From positions 1-14,819 of the forward strand of contig JBJXFJ010000014.1 in the NCBI GenBank assembly GCA_046154735.1: DNA of 14,819 nucleotides, given 5' to 3'. The DNA is from CAVXYC01 sp046154735. GTDB taxonomy: Bacteria; Chloroflexota; UBA6077; JACCZL01. Both the position numbers and the translations under genes were made by a program. The notes beneath the pieces were generated by a model, which saw nothing but the letters and a program-made list of their open reading frames with translations, had not been told where the DNA came from and ran no database searches. Shown piece after piece: positions 14,791 through 14,819 of this stretch; the stretch's first letter is position 1; the number at the start of each line of letters is the position of its first letter.

Positions 14791-14819
14791 CGAGCGCTGG
14801 TGGGACAGGCAAGAAATCT

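Overview
The window is a single co-directional block: twelve protein-coding genes, all on the + strand, fill about 353-14746 with short gaps, good Shine-Dalgarno sites and several start/stop overlaps. The DNA is GC-rich and the gene style is bacterial. None of the genes fixes the taxon. Nif11-type small proteins together with GMC oxidoreductases and an AGE/STAS fusion fit an environmental, possibly uncultivated bacterium, but I cannot name a phylum. No protein shows an obvious signal peptide or transmembrane segment, so the encoded chemistry looks cytosolic. I see no tRNA, rRNA, CRISPR array, IS element or phage gene.

Layout. 1-352 is non-coding leader with a 12-bp inverted repeat. 353-1174 encodes a DJ-1/PfpI-superfamily protein and is followed at once by an intrinsic-terminator-like hairpin (1196-1228). 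1244-6241 holds a benzoylformate-decarboxylase-like ThDP enzyme, a tandem EthD-domain protein, an alpha/beta hydrolase (TTG start) and a GMC flavoprotein overlapping it by 8 nt. A 14-bp perfect hairpin (6249-6286) lies in the only sizeable internal gap. Next come two translationally coupled Nif11-like small proteins (6454-7115), a MetX-like alpha/beta hydrolase (7186-8190), a second and divergent GMC flavoprotein (8224-9798), a second DJ-1/PfpI protein (9811-10389), a GlgX-type glycogen debranching enzyme (10392-12539), and a 718-residue protein joining an N-terminal beta domain, an AGE-type (sugar 2-epimerase) barrel, a beta linker domain and a C-terminal STAS domain (12590-14746). A 14-nt tandem direct repeat lies just after it.

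How they may work together (inference). GlgX would release oligosaccharides from a storage glucan, and the AGE-like enzyme could isomerise or epimerise a sugar reducing end. The two GMC flavoproteins would oxidise alcohols or sugars to carbonyls. The ThDP enzyme would decarboxylate or ligate 2-oxo acids, the hydrolases would cleave or transfer acyl groups, and the DJ-1 proteins could deal with reactive carbonyls. The STAS domain suggests phosphorylation-dependent partner-switching control. The Nif11-like pair has a conserved C-terminal LW..MWG...EYL block instead of a variable RiPP core, so it looks like a structural or accessory component and not a peptide precursor. I do not recognise this gene set as a described pathway. 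The strongest leads are the AGE-STAS fusion, the Nif11-like pair and the colinear cluster as a whole.
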